Shown here piece after piece: positions 29,798 to 39,213 of a stretch of DNA of 64,000 nucleotides. The position numbers were made by a program, and so were the translations under genes. How positions within the stretch are numbered: position 1 is the stretch's first letter; the number at the start of each line of letters is the position of its first letter. The DNA comes from Methylorubrum sp. B1-46 (GTDB lineage: Bacteria > Pseudomonadota > Alphaproteobacteria > Rhizobiales > Beijerinckiaceae), in the NCBI RefSeq assembly GCF_021117295.1, contig NZ_CP088247.1:1079501-1143500 (forward strand). The letters run 5' to 3'. The notes beneath the pieces were generated by a model, which saw only the letters and a program-made list of their open reading frames with translations, ran no database searches and was not told the DNA's origin.

Positions 29798-31735
29798 TCA
29801 AAAGCCGAAGCTGACCTCCCGGCTGTTGCCCCGTTGTAGGTTGTGAAGCCGCGAGAGGGCGAACAATGGGAAGAACAGCCGGTAGCCGTGATACTTGAGG
29901 TAGAACACGCGCGGGAAGCCGACGGCGTTGTAGGCCCGCTCCTGCCACTCGCCGTCCGGCCCTTGCGTGCGCTGCAGGTAGGCCGCACCGCGTAGGACGG
30001 CGGGGTGGTCGGCCTGGCCGACCGACATCAGGCCGAGCATCGCCCAGGCCGTCTGCGAAGGCAGGCTCTCGGCGTTCTCGACGTAGTGGCCAACGTCGTA
30101 GCTGCGCTCGTCCTCGCCCCAGCCGCCGTCCGCGCGCTGGATCGAGACCAGCCAGTCCACGGCCCGGCGCACCATCGGGTCGTCGTGCGGCACCCCGGCC
30201 GCGTTCAGAGCGCAAAGCACCGTCCAGGTACCGTAGACGTAGTTGGTGCCCCAGCGCCCGTACCAACTGCCGTCGCGCTCCTGTTCGGCCCGAAGGTAGG
30301 CCAAGGCGCGCTCGATCACCGGCCGGTCCTCCTCGTGGCCGAGCTGGGACAGGAACGAGATGCACCGGCCGGTGACGTCGGCCGTCGGCGGGTCGAGCAG
30401 AGCACCGTGATCCGAAAACGGGATGTGGTTGAGGAACTCGCGATCGTTGTCGGCGTCGAAGGCGCCCCAACCGCCGTTGCGGCTCTGCATCCCCACGATC
30501 CAGCGCCGCGCCTTCTCGACCGCCTCGGCATGCTCGGGCCGGCCGTTGCGGTGGAGCAGCATGGCGACCACCGCCGTGTCGTCCACGTCGGGGTAGTGGT
30601 CGTTGCGGTACTGGAAGGCCCAGCCCCCGGGCTCGGCGTCCGGCCGCGTCTCGGCCCAGTCGCCCCGCACGTTCGTGACCTGGCGCGCCACCAGCCAGTC
30701 GCACGCAGCGTCGAGCTCCGCTTGGGCCTCGATGCCCCCAGTCCGCGCCGCCTCGATCATGGCATGCCCGGACAGGCTCGTGTCCCACACGGGCGAGACG
30801 CAGGGCTGGCAGTAAACCTCCTCGTCCGTCTCGACGAGCAGCTTGTCGATGGCCTTCCAGATCGTGACGCGGCGTGGGTCGTCCTCGGGGTAGCCCAGCA
30901 CGTCGTACATCATCAGCGCGTAGGCCATGGCCGGGTAGATCGCGCCGAGCCCGTCCTCGCCGTTCAGTCGCTCCTCCACGAAGTCGACAGCCTTGGCGAT
31001 GGCGCTCTCGCGCGCGACCTTCGAGAACAGGGGCTCGGTCCAGCGCAGCACGGTGTCGATGTGCTTAAACACCACGCCCCAGCGGGATCGGTAGGGACCG
31101 CGGATCCAGTCGCGCACTTGTCCCGGCGGCGTCCAGAAGATCTCCTCGAAGCTTACCCGGCGCGGGTTGCGGGCACGGGGCTTCAGCGCCTGCAGCACGA
31201 GGAGCGGCACCACGCAGGTGCGCGCCCAGTAGGACACCGCCCAGATGTTGAAGAAGAACCACTTGGGCAGGTGCATGATCTCGACCGGCATCACCGGCAC
31301 GCCGCGCCAGGGGATGGCGCCGAACAGGGCGAGTTGGATGCGCGTGAAGACGTTCGCGCGCTCCGCGCCGCCATGGCCTAGGATGGCCTGGCGGGCCCGG
31401 ACCATATGCGGCGCTTGCGGATCGTCGCCGATGGCCTTCAGCGCGCAGTAGGCCTTTACGCTGGCCGAGATGTTGAACTCGCCCGCGTGGAACATGGGCC
31501 AGCCGCCATGCTCGCCCTGGATGCGCCGGAGGTAGGCGCCGACCCGGGCCTGCCGCTCCGGCGTGATGCGGTCCATGTAGTGCTCCAGGAGCACGTACTC
31601 GGCCGGGATGGTTGCGTCCGCCTCCAACTCGAAGACCCAGTGGCCGTCCCGGCGCTGGTGGCGGCCCAGGGCACGCCCCGCGCCGGCGATGGCGCGCAGG
31701 GTCTCGGGCGCGGAGAAGCGAGGCTCCGTGTTCAT
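29798..31735 (-). CDS. shc: Squalene-hopene cyclase
   Basis: Shc cyclises squalene to hopene and hopanol, membrane hopanoids that order the outer membrane and help tolerance to stress and solvents. The 645-residue protein has the catalytic Asp-rich motif DVDDTAVV near residue 381 and several QW repeats such as RRIQGEHGGWPMF, GMQSRNGGWGAFD and VSIQRADGGWGEDE. It starts MNTEPRFSAPETLRA. It stands alone here, without hpn genes, 105 bases downstream of a TetR gene on the same strand, inside an IS-rich accessory block. It may thus be an extra copy under separate control. Confidence 0.95.
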   Translation of the reverse strand: MNTEPRFSAPETLRAIAGAGRALGRHQRRDGHWVFELEADATIPAEYVLLEHYMDRITPERQARVGAYLRRIQGEHGGWPMFHAGEFNISASVKAYCALKAIGDDPQAPHMVRARQAILGHGGAERANVFTRIQLALFGAIPWRGVPVMPVEIMHLPKWFFFNIWAVSYWARTCVVPLLVLQALKPRARNPRRVSFEEIFWTPPGQVRDWIRGPYRSRWGVVFKHIDTVLRWTEPLFSKVARESAIAKAVDFVEERLNGEDGLGAIYPAMAYALMMYDVLGYPEDDPRRVTIWKAIDKLLVETDEEVYCQPCVSPVWDTSLSGHAMIEAARTGGIEAQAELDAACDWLVARQVTNVRGDWAETRPDAEPGGWAFQYRNDHYPDVDDTAVVAMLLHRNGRPEHAEAVEKARRWIVGMQSRNGGWGAFDADNDREFLNHIPFSDHGALLDPPTADVTGRCISFLSQLGHEEDRPVIERALAYLRAEQERDGSWYGRWGTNYVYGTWTVLCALNAAGVPHDDPMVRRAVDWLVSIQRADGGWGEDERSYDVGHYVENAESLPSQTAWAMLGLMSVGQADHPAVLRGAAYLQRTQGPDGEWQERAYNAVGFPRVFYLKYHGYRLFFPLFALSRLHNLQRGNSREVSFGF

Positions 31736-31840
31736 AGGGTCATTCCGCTCGCGTAGGGTGTGGGGACGGATCGGGGCCGCGCCAACGCGAACCAGGCGGG
31801 ATCCGCCGAAGTCAGGTCGGTCGGGACAGCTTGAGGACGG

Positions 31841-32374
31841 TCAGAGCAGCTTGAGGATGTCGTCGAAGGCGTCCTCCCAGCCGGCCTGATCCAGTTCGAT
31901 CAGGCCGAGCCCGCGTAGGAAGAAGGCCCCCTCGGCAGCGAGGAACGCCGTCCGCGCGCGTCGCCCCGCCTCGGAACCGGGGTCGAGCCGCTCCAGCCAC
32001 TCGGCGTACCAGCCGCGCGCCTTCTCCATGTGCTCCGGCGATTGCAGCAGGCTCACGAGCATCCCGGACATCTTGGTCTGGCTCGGCTCGTCCATGCGCG
32101 CCGACGCAGTCACGTAGCCACGCACCCGGTCCAGAACGGTCCCGTCCGGCGGGGTGTGGCGCGCCACCTCCGCATCGAAGCCCCTCAGCCAACGCTCGGC
32201 GATGGCCGCGATGAGGTCGTCCTTGCTGCCGAAGCAGTATTGCAGCCCGCCTTTGGTGATACCCGCGGCCTTGCAGACCGCGTCGAAGGTCAGCGCCGTG
32301 GCGCCCTCCTCACGCACGATCCGCTCGGCGACATCGAGCACCCTGTCCCGGTCGATGCTTCTCGGACGCCCCAT
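31841..32374 (-). CDS. TetR-family transcriptional regulator (next to squalene-hopene cyclase)
   Basis: The 177-residue regulator has a TetR DNA-binding domain (RVLDVAERIVREEGATALTF, DAVCKAAGITKGGLQYCFGSKDDLIAAIAE) and a C-terminal domain of the type common in SMR-pump regulators. I chose ATG 32374 (MGRPRSIDRD). It lies upstream of shc on the same strand and divergent from the SMR efflux gene. An inverted repeat in the shared promoter region (32388-32414) is its likely operator. It therefore probably links the efflux operon with the cyclase. Confidence 0.88.
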   Translation of the reverse strand: MGRPRSIDRDRVLDVAERIVREEGATALTFDAVCKAAGITKGGLQYCFGSKDDLIAAIAERWLRGFDAEVARHTPPDGTVLDRVRGYVTASARMDEPSQTKMSGMLVSLLQSPEHMEKARGWYAEWLERLDPGSEAGRRARTAFLAAEGAFFLRGLGLIELDQAGWEDAFDDILKLL

Positions 32375-32387
32375 CCGGGATTTCCTC

Positions 32388-32414
32388 TTTAAATTCCGTA
32401 TGGATGGATTTAAA
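32388..32414. promoter_or_regulatory. Inverted repeat, candidate TetR operator
   Basis: TTTAAATTCC (32388-32397) is mirrored by GGATTTAAA (32406-32414), one base apart from perfect symmetry, 14 bases upstream of the minus-strand TetR start. The core CCGTATGGATGG resembles operators of TetR proteins that govern small efflux pumps. Confidence 0.5.
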
Positions 32415-32529
32415 CGATCATGCATGCGGTGGCAAGCTGCGTCCCAACCCGGGGGCGGAGCTGCCGACGAGATCGAGAATGAACCGGACCGAGGGGTCCG
32501 GGGGCATGGGGACGAGAGCAGGCCTTCGG

Positions 32530-32874
32530 ATGTCCGTATCCACCATCAGCTACGCCGCACTCGGCGCCGCCATCACCTGCGAGGTCGCGGGCTCGGCCCT
32601 GCTGCAGAAGTCCGAGCAGTTCACGAAGGCCGGGCCCACGCTCGGGATGGCGGCCTGCTACGGCGCGGCGTTCTTCCTGATGTCGGTCGCCCTCAAGGCG
32701 ATGCCGCTCGGCGTCGTCTACGCGATCTGGAGCGGCGTCGGCATCGTCCTGATCGCCGTCGTCGGTGCCCTGGTGTTCAAGCAGTCCCTCGACGGGCCGG
32801 CGATGTTCGGCATGGCGATGATCGTCTGCGGGGTCGTGGTGATGCAGGCGTTCTCCGCCACCACGGGGCATTGA
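32530..32874 (+). CDS. Small multidrug resistance (SMR) family transporter
   Basis: The 114-residue product has four membrane spans and the SMR signature: the essential membrane-embedded Glu18 in YAALGAAITCEVAGSALLQKS corresponds to Glu14 of EmrE, and AIWSGVGIVLIAVVG is the conserved third-fourth span region. Such proteins export cationic compounds in exchange for protons as antiparallel dimers. ATG 32530 (MSVSTISYA) fits the family; an ATG at 32506 is a possible longer start. The TetR gene 32877-33491 follows after two bases. Confidence 0.88.
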   Translation: MSVSTISYAALGAAITCEVAGSALLQKSEQFTKAGPTLGMAACYGAAFFLMSVALKAMPLGVVYAIWSGVGIVLIAVVGALVFKQSLDGPAMFGMAMIVCGVVVMQAFSATTGH

Positions 32875-32876
32875 CC

Positions 32877-33491
32877 ATGGCGAGCGCCCTCACCCGCAAG
32901 AAGCAGCCCGAGTTCGTGCGGCGGAACCTGCTGGAAGGTGCCGCGCGCCTCGTCCTGGAGCATGGGCCGGCCGGGCTCACGATGCAGGCCGTCTCGGACG
33001 CAGCCGGCGTGACCAAGGGCGGTCTCTTCCACCACTTCCCGAGTAAGCAGGCCCTGGCCTTAGGGATCTTCGCCGCACTGACCGAACGGCTCGACGCCGA
33101 GATCGACGCGGCGATGACCAGGGATCCCTCGCCAAGCGGCAGCTTCACCCGCGCCTATGTCGAGGCGGTCTTCTCCGATCCGGTTCTCGGGCGGGAGAGC
33201 CGAACGGCGACCCTCCACCTTACCGCCCTGGCGGACCCGGGCGTCCGCCGCCTACAAGCCGAGTGGATCGCGCGACGGCTGGAGCGGCACCGCGCCACTG
33301 ACGGGGCGCCGGCCCTTGAGGTCGTGCGCCTCGCCGCCGACGGGGCTTGGCAGGCCTGCCTGCTTCACGCGGCCGGTGGCCCGCTCCCCGACATGGCGGC
33401 CTTGCGCGTCCGCCTTCTGGCGATGGCGCCGCCGGACCCACGGCAGGGCGACGTCGCCCCCCACCGATTCGAGAAGGAACTCCACGCATGA
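32877..33491 (+). CDS. TetR-family transcriptional regulator (efflux operon)
   Basis: The 204-residue protein has a TetR helix-turn-helix (RRNLLEGAARLVLEHGPAGL, MQAVSDAAGVTKGGLFHHFPSKQAL) and a C-terminal region ending in HRFEKELHA. It is embedded in the SMR-TetR-MFP-RND operon: its ATG is two bases past the SMR stop, and its own stop overlaps the start of the membrane fusion protein gene as ATGA. It probably represses the operon, giving induction by a pump substrate. Confidence 0.9.
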   Translation: MASALTRKKQPEFVRRNLLEGAARLVLEHGPAGLTMQAVSDAAGVTKGGLFHHFPSKQALALGIFAALTERLDAEIDAAMTRDPSPSGSFTRAYVEAVFSDPVLGRESRTATLHLTALADPGVRRLQAEWIARRLERHRATDGAPALEVVRLAADGAWQACLLHAAGGPLPDMAALRVRLLAMAPPDPRQGDVAPHRFEKELHA

Positions 33492-34645
33492 CCCGGCGTG
33501 ACCACCGACGCCTGCCCCTCGTCACGCTGCTGCTCGCCGGGACGCTCACCGCCTGCAAGCCCGCGGCCAACGACCCGGCCGCGGCCGCGGCGGAGACGCC
33601 GCCGATGGACGTGTCCACCGCGACGGTCGAGCCGGCGACCGTGCCGCGCACCTTCGACCTACCCGGGCGCCTCGCCTCGACGCGGCTGGCCGAGGTCCGG
33701 GCCCAGGTCTCCGGCATCGTCCGGGAGCGGGCCTTCGAGGAGGGCAGCCTCGTCGGCAAGAACGACGTGCTCTTCCGTATCGACCCGGCCGTCTACAAGG
33801 CCGAGGTCGATGCCAAGGCGGCGGCCCTCGCCCGGGCCGAGGCGACGCGCGTGCAGGCGCTGAAGCAGTCGGAGCGCACCGAGACCTTGCTGGAGAAGCA
33901 GGCGGCTAGCACCGCCCAGCACGACATCGCCACCGCGACGCTGCGCCAAGCCGAGGCCGACGTCGCGAGCGCGAAGGCGCAGCTCGACCGGGCCCGGATC
34001 GACCTCGACTTCGCCACCGTGCGGGCGCCCATCGCGGGCCGCATCGGCCGGGCCCTCGTCACAGAGGGGGCCCTCGTCGGTCAGGGCGACGCCACCAAGC
34101 TCGCGGTCATCCAGCAGGTCGACCCGATCTTCGCCGACTTCAACGCCTCCGCCACCGATTACGGCCTCCTGACCGAACGCGGCGGCAACGAGAGCGCCGA
34201 GGTCCGGCTCGTCCACGCGGACGGCACCCTGCATCCCGATGCCGGCAAGCTCCTGTTCTCGGACGTGAGTGTCGACCCCGGCACCGGGCAGGTCTCCCTG
34301 CGCGCCACCTTCGCGAACCCGAAGGTGGCCCTGCTGCCGGGCACCTACGTCCGCATCCGCGTCGCCCGCGGGCTGCTGCCCGGCGCCGTCGTCGTTCCGG
34401 CGCAGGCCATCCAGCGCTCCAGCGCCGGCGAGGCCCAGGCCTTCGTGGTCGGCGCCGACAAGGCGGTCGCCCTGCGGCCCCTGCGCACCGGGGCGCTCAC
34501 GGACGCCGGCTGGATCGTCGAGGACGGGCTGAAGCCCGGCGAGAGCGTCGTCGTCGAGGGCTTCCAGAAGATCCAGCCCGGCATGACCGTGAACCCGGTG
34601 TCCTGGAAGGGCGCCCGGACGGCCACCGCCTCCCAGCAGCCCTGA
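33488..34645 (+). CDS. RND efflux membrane fusion protein (lipoprotein)
   Basis: This periplasmic adaptor links an RND pump to an outer-membrane channel. The 385-residue product has a lipoprotein signal with lipobox TLTAC at residues 19-23, then the barrel-sandwich hybrid (GRLASTRLAEVRAQVSGIV), a coiled-coil hairpin (about residues 105-180), the returning lipoyl half (ATVRAPIAGRIGRALVTEGA) and beta-barrel domains. It overlaps the TetR gene by four bases and is followed after 23 bases by the pump gene. No outer-membrane channel gene is in the operon, so an external TolC-like protein must serve. Confidence 0.93.
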   Translation: MTRRDHRRLPLVTLLLAGTLTACKPAANDPAAAAAETPPMDVSTATVEPATVPRTFDLPGRLASTRLAEVRAQVSGIVRERAFEEGSLVGKNDVLFRIDPAVYKAEVDAKAAALARAEATRVQALKQSERTETLLEKQAASTAQHDIATATLRQAEADVASAKAQLDRARIDLDFATVRAPIAGRIGRALVTEGALVGQGDATKLAVIQQVDPIFADFNASATDYGLLTERGGNESAEVRLVHADGTLHPDAGKLLFSDVSVDPGTGQVSLRATFANPKVALLPGTYVRIRVARGLLPGAVVVPAQAIQRSSAGEAQAFVVGADKAVALRPLRTGALTDAGWIVEDGLKPGESVVVEGFQKIQPGMTVNPVSWKGARTATASQQP

Positions 34646-34668
34646 CCCCTCCGCGCAGGCCCAAGCCC

Positions 34669-37600
34669 ATGACCCGCTTCTTCATCGAGCGCCCGATCTT
34701 CGCCTGGGCGGTCTCCATCTTCATCATGCTGGTCGGCGCGATCTCCATCGCGTTCCTGCCGGTCTCGCAGTACCCGGACGTGGCCCCCGTCACGATCCAG
34801 GTGACGGCGACCTACCCGGGCGCACCGCCGGAACGGCTCTACGACGGCGTCACCCGCATCATCGAGGAGGAGCTCAACGGCATCCCGGGGCTGATGTACT
34901 TCGAGAGCACCAGCGACACCTCGGGCCAAGCCCAGATCATGGCCTCGTTCGCTCCGGGCTCGGACCCGTCGAAGTCGACCGTCGCGGTCCAGAACCGCAT
35001 CAAGCGCATCGAGGCGCGCCTGCCCCGGGCGGTGACCCAGCAGGGCGTCATCGTCGAGGAGGCCAGCACCAGCTTCCTCCAGTTCGTCATCGTCTCCTCC
35101 AAGGACGGAGCCTTGAGCGAGACGGACCTCGGCGACCTCGCCGCCCGACGCATCCTGGGCGAGCTCAGGCGGGTGTCGGGTGTCGGCCGGGCGACCCTGT
35201 TCTCGTCCGAGAAGGCGCTGCGCATCTGGATCGATCCGGTCAAGCTCGTCGGGTTCAGTATGACGCCGGGCGACGTCACGGCGGCAGTCAGCGCGCAGAA
35301 CGCGCAGGTGGCCTCGGGCATCGTCGGCGCCCAGCCGGCCAAGGAAGGCCAGCGCATCGCCGCCAACGTCCTGGTGAAGGGCCAGCTGACCACGGTCGCG
35401 GAGTTCGAGGAGATCGTGCTGCGGGCCAACCCCGACGGCTCGCTAGTCCGACTGCGCGACGTGGCCGAGGTCGAGCTCGGCGGGCAGTCCTACACGATGC
35501 AGACCCGCCTCGACGGGCGCCCCGCCGCCGGCATCGGCATCCAGCTCGCGCCCGGCGGCAACGCCCTCGCGGCCGCAACCGGCGTGAAGGCCAAGATCGC
35601 CCAACTCCAGCGCACGTTGCCCGCCAACGTGAGCGTGACGGTGCCCTACGACACCACGCCCTTCGTCGAGGTCTCGATCAAGAAGGTGCTGATGACGCTC
35701 GCCGAGGCGATGGCGCTCGTCTTCGCGGTCATGTTCCTGTTCCTACAGAACTTCCGTTACACCATCATCCCGACCATCGTGGTGCCGGTGGCCCTGCTCG
35801 GGACCTGCGGCGCGCTGTTGGTCGCCGGCTTCTCGATCAACGTGCTGACGATGTTCGGCATGGTGCTGGCCATCGGCATTCTCGTCGACGACGCCATCGT
35901 CGTGGTCGAGAACGTCGAGCGCATCATGGCCGAGGAGGGGCTGCCGCCGCGGGAGGCCACCGCCAAGGCCATGAGCCAGATCACGGGGGCCATCGTCGGC
36001 ATCACCTCGGTCCTGGTGGCGGTGTTCGTGCCGCTCGCCTTCTTCCCAGGCTCGGTCGGCGTGATCTACCGCCAGTTCGCGGTGAGCATGGCGACCTCCA
36101 TCGCGTTCTCGGCCTTTCTGGCGCTCTCGCTCACCCCGGCGCTCTGCGCCACGCTGCTCAAGCCCGTCGAGGCCGGCCACGGCCACGCCAAGGGCGGTTT
36201 CTTCGGCTGGTTCAACCGCCGGTTCCAGGCCGGCACGCTGGCCTACCGCACGGGCGTCGCCGGGATGCTGCGCCGGCCGGTGCGCTCGCTCCTCGTCTAC
36301 GCGGCGCTCGTCGCGGCGCTGGGCTGGGGCTACCTGCGCATGCCGTCGAGCTTCCTGCCCATCGAGGACCAGGGCTACGTCATCGTCGACGCGCAGACCC
36401 CGCCGGAATCCTCCACCGGCCGCACCCTCGACGTGGCCAAGCGGATCGAGGAGCATTTCGGCGCCGAGCCGTCGGTGGTGGCCCGGGTCGTGCTCCTCGG
36501 CTACGGCTTCTCGGGCCAGGGACAGAACGCGTCCATCGCCTTCGTCACCCTGAAGGACTGGAAGGAACGTGGGCCGGACGACGGCGCGGAGGCGCTCAGC
36601 GCCCGGGCCAACGCCGTGCTCGGCGGCCTGCCCGACGCCATCGCCATGGCGCTGTCGCCGCCGGCCATCGAGGCGCTCGGCAACTCCAGCGGCTTCGCCT
36701 TCCGCCTGCAGGACAAGGCGCAGCAAGGCTACGCGGCGCTGGCCGCCGCCCGCGACCAGTTGCTCAAGGCGGCGAGCCAGAGCCCGGTCCTGCAGGGCGT
36801 CTACGTCGAGGGCCTGCCGACCGCGCCGCAGATCGAGCTCACGCTCGACCGGCAGAAGGCGAACGCGCTCGGTGTGACCTTCGCCGACATCAACGACGCA
36901 CTCTCCACGAGCCTCGGCTCGGCCTACGTCAACGACTTCCCGAACCAAGCGCGCATGCAGCGGGTGATCGTCCAGGCGGAGGCGTCCCGGCGCATGAGGG
37001 CCGAGGACCTGCTCGACATCAACGTCCGCAACGCCAAGGGTCAGATGGTGCCGCTCCAGTCCTTCGCGCGTGTCGCCTGGACGATGGGGCCGGCGCAGGT
37101 CGTCGGCTTCAACGGCTACCCGAGCATCAAGATCTCCGGCAGCGCCGCCCCGGGCTACGCCAGCGGCGACGCCATGGCCGAGATGGAGCGGCTCGCCGGG
37201 CAACTGCCCGCGGGCTTCGACTTCGCCTGGACCGGGCAGTCGCTGCAGGAGAAGCTCTCCGGCTCGCAGGCCGTCTACCTGCTCGCGCTGGCGCTGTTCT
37301 GCGTCTTCCTCTGCCTGGCCGCGCTCTACGAGAGCTGGTCGATCCCGCTCGCCGTGCTGCTCGTGGTACCCACCGGCGTGGTCGGCGCCGTGTTCGCGAT
37401 GCTCGCGCGCGACATGCCGAACGACGTCTACTTCAAGGTCGGCCTGATCACGGTCATCGGCCTGACGGCGAAGAACGCGATCCTCATCATCGAGGTGGCC
37501 AAGGACCTCGTCGCGCAAGGCCGGTCCCTGCACGAGGCGGCGCTGGAGGCGTGCGAACTGCGCTTCCGGCCCATCGTGATGACCTCGTTCGCCTTCATCC

Positions 37601-37830
37601 TCGGCGTGGTGCCGCTCGCCATCGCCACGGGCGCCAGCATGAACAGCCAGCGGGCCATCGGCACCGGCGTGTTCGGCGGCATGGTCACCGCGACGGTGCT
37701 CGCGGTGTTCGCCACCCCGCTCTTCTACGTGCTGATCGCCCGGGCCTTCCGGTCGCGGAAGGCCCGCGGGACGAAGGAGGGGTCGGCCCACGCCGGTGCC
37801 CCCGCCACCCACGGCATGCCCGCGAGCTGA
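34669..37830 (+). CDS. Multidrug efflux RND transporter permease (HAE1 family)
   Basis: The 1053-residue protein is an AcrB-type, proton-driven trimeric pump. It opens MTRFFIERPIFAWAVSIFIM. The paired Asp of span 4 (GMVLAIGILVDDAIVVVENV) and the Lys of span 10 (IGLTAKNAILIIEVAKD) needed for proton transfer are present. The two large periplasmic loops each contain the usual porter subdomains. It closes the operon and is followed by a 12-bp inverted repeat. Substrates cannot be told from sequence. Confidence 0.95.
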   Translation: MTRFFIERPIFAWAVSIFIMLVGAISIAFLPVSQYPDVAPVTIQVTATYPGAPPERLYDGVTRIIEEELNGIPGLMYFESTSDTSGQAQIMASFAPGSDPSKSTVAVQNRIKRIEARLPRAVTQQGVIVEEASTSFLQFVIVSSKDGALSETDLGDLAARRILGELRRVSGVGRATLFSSEKALRIWIDPVKLVGFSMTPGDVTAAVSAQNAQVASGIVGAQPAKEGQRIAANVLVKGQLTTVAEFEEIVLRANPDGSLVRLRDVAEVELGGQSYTMQTRLDGRPAAGIGIQLAPGGNALAAATGVKAKIAQLQRTLPANVSVTVPYDTTPFVEVSIKKVLMTLAEAMALVFAVMFLFLQNFRYTIIPTIVVPVALLGTCGALLVAGFSINVLTMFGMVLAIGILVDDAIVVVENVERIMAEEGLPPREATAKAMSQITGAIVGITSVLVAVFVPLAFFPGSVGVIYRQFAVSMATSIAFSAFLALSLTPALCATLLKPVEAGHGHAKGGFFGWFNRRFQAGTLAYRTGVAGMLRRPVRSLLVYAALVAALGWGYLRMPSSFLPIEDQGYVIVDAQTPPESSTGRTLDVAKRIEEHFGAEPSVVARVVLLGYGFSGQGQNASIAFVTLKDWKERGPDDGAEALSARANAVLGGLPDAIAMALSPPAIEALGNSSGFAFRLQDKAQQGYAALAAARDQLLKAASQSPVLQGVYVEGLPTAPQIELTLDRQKANALGVTFADINDALSTSLGSAYVNDFPNQARMQRVIVQAEASRRMRAEDLLDINVRNAKGQMVPLQSFARVAWTMGPAQVVGFNGYPSIKISGSAAPGYASGDAMAEMERLAGQLPAGFDFAWTGQSLQEKLSGSQAVYLLALALFCVFLCLAALYESWSIPLAVLLVVPTGVVGAVFAMLARDMPNDVYFKVGLITVIGLTAKNAILIIEVAKDLVAQGRSLHEAALEACELRFRPIVMTSFAFILGVVPLAIATGASMNSQRAIGTGVFGGMVTATVLAVFATPLFYVLIARAFRSRKARGTKEGSAHAGAPATHGMPAS

Positions 37831-37902
37831 GATCGGCTCCGAGAAATCCGGGTCTCGCCCGGCAGAAGTCGCGCGACCGTTCCTTCCCACGGTCCGCGAT
37901 AG

Positions 37903-37942
37903 CGGTCGGCCTGCTTCCCAGCCCTCCTCGGCAGGCCGACCG
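37903..37942 (+). terminator. Inverted repeat after the RND pump gene
   Basis: CGGTCGGCCTGC (37903-37914) and GCAGGCCGACCG (37931-37942) are perfectly complementary over 12 bases with a 16-base loop, 72 bases past the pump stop. It is the likely end of the efflux operon. Confidence 0.5.
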
Positions 37943-37999
37943 TGACAATCTTAAGGAGACCTGGACCGACCATTCCGTTTCAATAGCAGCTCTCGGGCG

Positions 38000-38046
38000 A
38001 CAAGCGGCCATTCCGCTCGCTTTGGGTGAAGGTCTGGAAGTGGCGC
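38000..38046 (+). repeat. Dispersed intergenic repeat, copy 2 (divergent)
   Basis: It reads CAAGCGGCCATTCCGCTCGC and then AAGGTCTGGAAGTGGCG, a diverged relative of the family described at 29665. Confidence 0.4.
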
Positions 38047-38160
38047 CACGCAGCCTCAAGGCCCACTCCGCCTTTGCATGATGGATCAACGCAGGATCAT
38101 CTCGAACACCGGAGCGTTGCGCCTCCGCACCCGCGAGGGCAATCGGAGACGGGACCAACA

Positions 38161-38961
38161 ATGGAAGTGCGAGAGCGCAAGGGGCTGGCGGTGGTGACGG
38201 GCGCCTCCAGCGGCATCGGGTTGGAGCTGGCGAAGCTGTTTGCAGCCGATAGCTACGATCTTCTGATTGCCGCCCGCAGCGAGCACGTCCACGAGGTGGC
38301 CAGTCGGATGCGAGAGGCCGGGACCACAGTCCAGGCCTGTCAAGCCGATTTGTCGACGCCTGAAGGTGTCGAAACACTCCATGCCGCGATCCTGGCTGCT
38401 GAGCAGCCCCTTGAGGCCATCGCCATCAACGCCGGTGTCGGCCTCGGCGGTCCTTTCGTCGAGAACCGCTGGGAGGACGAGTTGAACCTCATGCGGATCA
38501 ACGTCGTCGAAACAGTCCACCTCGCTAAGCTCATTGTGCCCGGCATGGTTGCCCAAGGCCGCGGTCGTATCCTGTTCACATCCTCGATCTCTGGCACCAC
38601 ACCGGTGCCGTTCGAGGCGGTCTATGGCGCATCTAAGGCCTTCGTTCTCTCGTTCGCCGAAGCCATTCGCAACGAGCTGCGCGACACCGGCGTCACCGTA
38701 ACAGCTCTCCTGCCGGGTCAGACGGAGACCAACTTCTTCCATCACGCTGGCATGGACGATACCAGCATCGGGGCAGGTCCCAAGAGCGACCCGGCCGATG
38801 TAGCCAGAGCGGGCTACGAGGCGTTGATAGAGGGCCGGGAGAAAGTTGTAGCTGGTAGCATCGCGACGCAGTTCGAAGCTGCGGTGCTGAACCGCATCCT
38901 GCCCGACTCGATAAAGGCGGAGCGGCACAGGAAGATGTCCGAGCCGGGCGGCGCAGAGTAG
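38161..38961 (+). CDS. SDR-family NAD(P)-dependent oxidoreductase
   Basis: The 266-residue product is a classical short-chain dehydrogenase. It has the cofactor motif VVTGASSGIGLELAK at about residues 11-25, NAG at 90-92, the catalytic Ser in FTSSISG near 141, and YGASK with Tyr155 and Lys159. The substrate is unknown; the closest general type is the DltE/short-chain reductase group. The start is ATG 38161. It is a single gene between the efflux operon and an IS5 remnant. Confidence 0.9.
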   Translation: MEVRERKGLAVVTGASSGIGLELAKLFAADSYDLLIAARSEHVHEVASRMREAGTTVQACQADLSTPEGVETLHAAILAAEQPLEAIAINAGVGLGGPFVENRWEDELNLMRINVVETVHLAKLIVPGMVAQGRGRILFTSSISGTTPVPFEAVYGASKAFVLSFAEAIRNELRDTGVTVTALLPGQTETNFFHHAGMDDTSIGAGPKSDPADVARAGYEALIEGREKVVAGSIATQFEAAVLNRILPDSIKAERHRKMSEPGGAE

Positions 38962-39093
38962 CGGAGGCATTCAGAAGGCGCTGCCTGGATCTTGCTTATG
39001 ATCAGCATGAGAACTCATGACCCCTTGCAGACTTTCGAGCATGTCGGCTCAGAAGTCCGCGCAGTAGTAGGATGCGGACCTGTAAGCGGCGGC

Positions 39094-39213
39094 CATCTTC
39101 TGACCCTGCATGTCACGCCGGCCAATGCCGATGACCACGCCCAGGTCGAGCGGCTGGCCAAGACCGTGCAGGCGGCTATCGACGACAGCGTCGAAGTCGC
39201 CTTCGTTGATCAG
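39094..39213 (+). pseudogene. IS5-family transposase fragment
   Basis: About 40 residues remain: HLLTLHVTPANADDHAQVER, then an Ala-rich stretch and VEVAFVDQ, part of the DDE core of IS5-type transposases. After this the expected GYTGE continuation is lost. A partial copy of the dispersed repeat (TGACCCCTTGCAGACTTTCG) lies just before it near 39017. Confidence 0.55.

Noticed and set aside
35743..37890. 715-codon minus-strand frame across the RND pump gene
   Set aside because: Antisense shadow with repetitive Arg/His/Gly/Glu composition; the plus-strand pump is certain.
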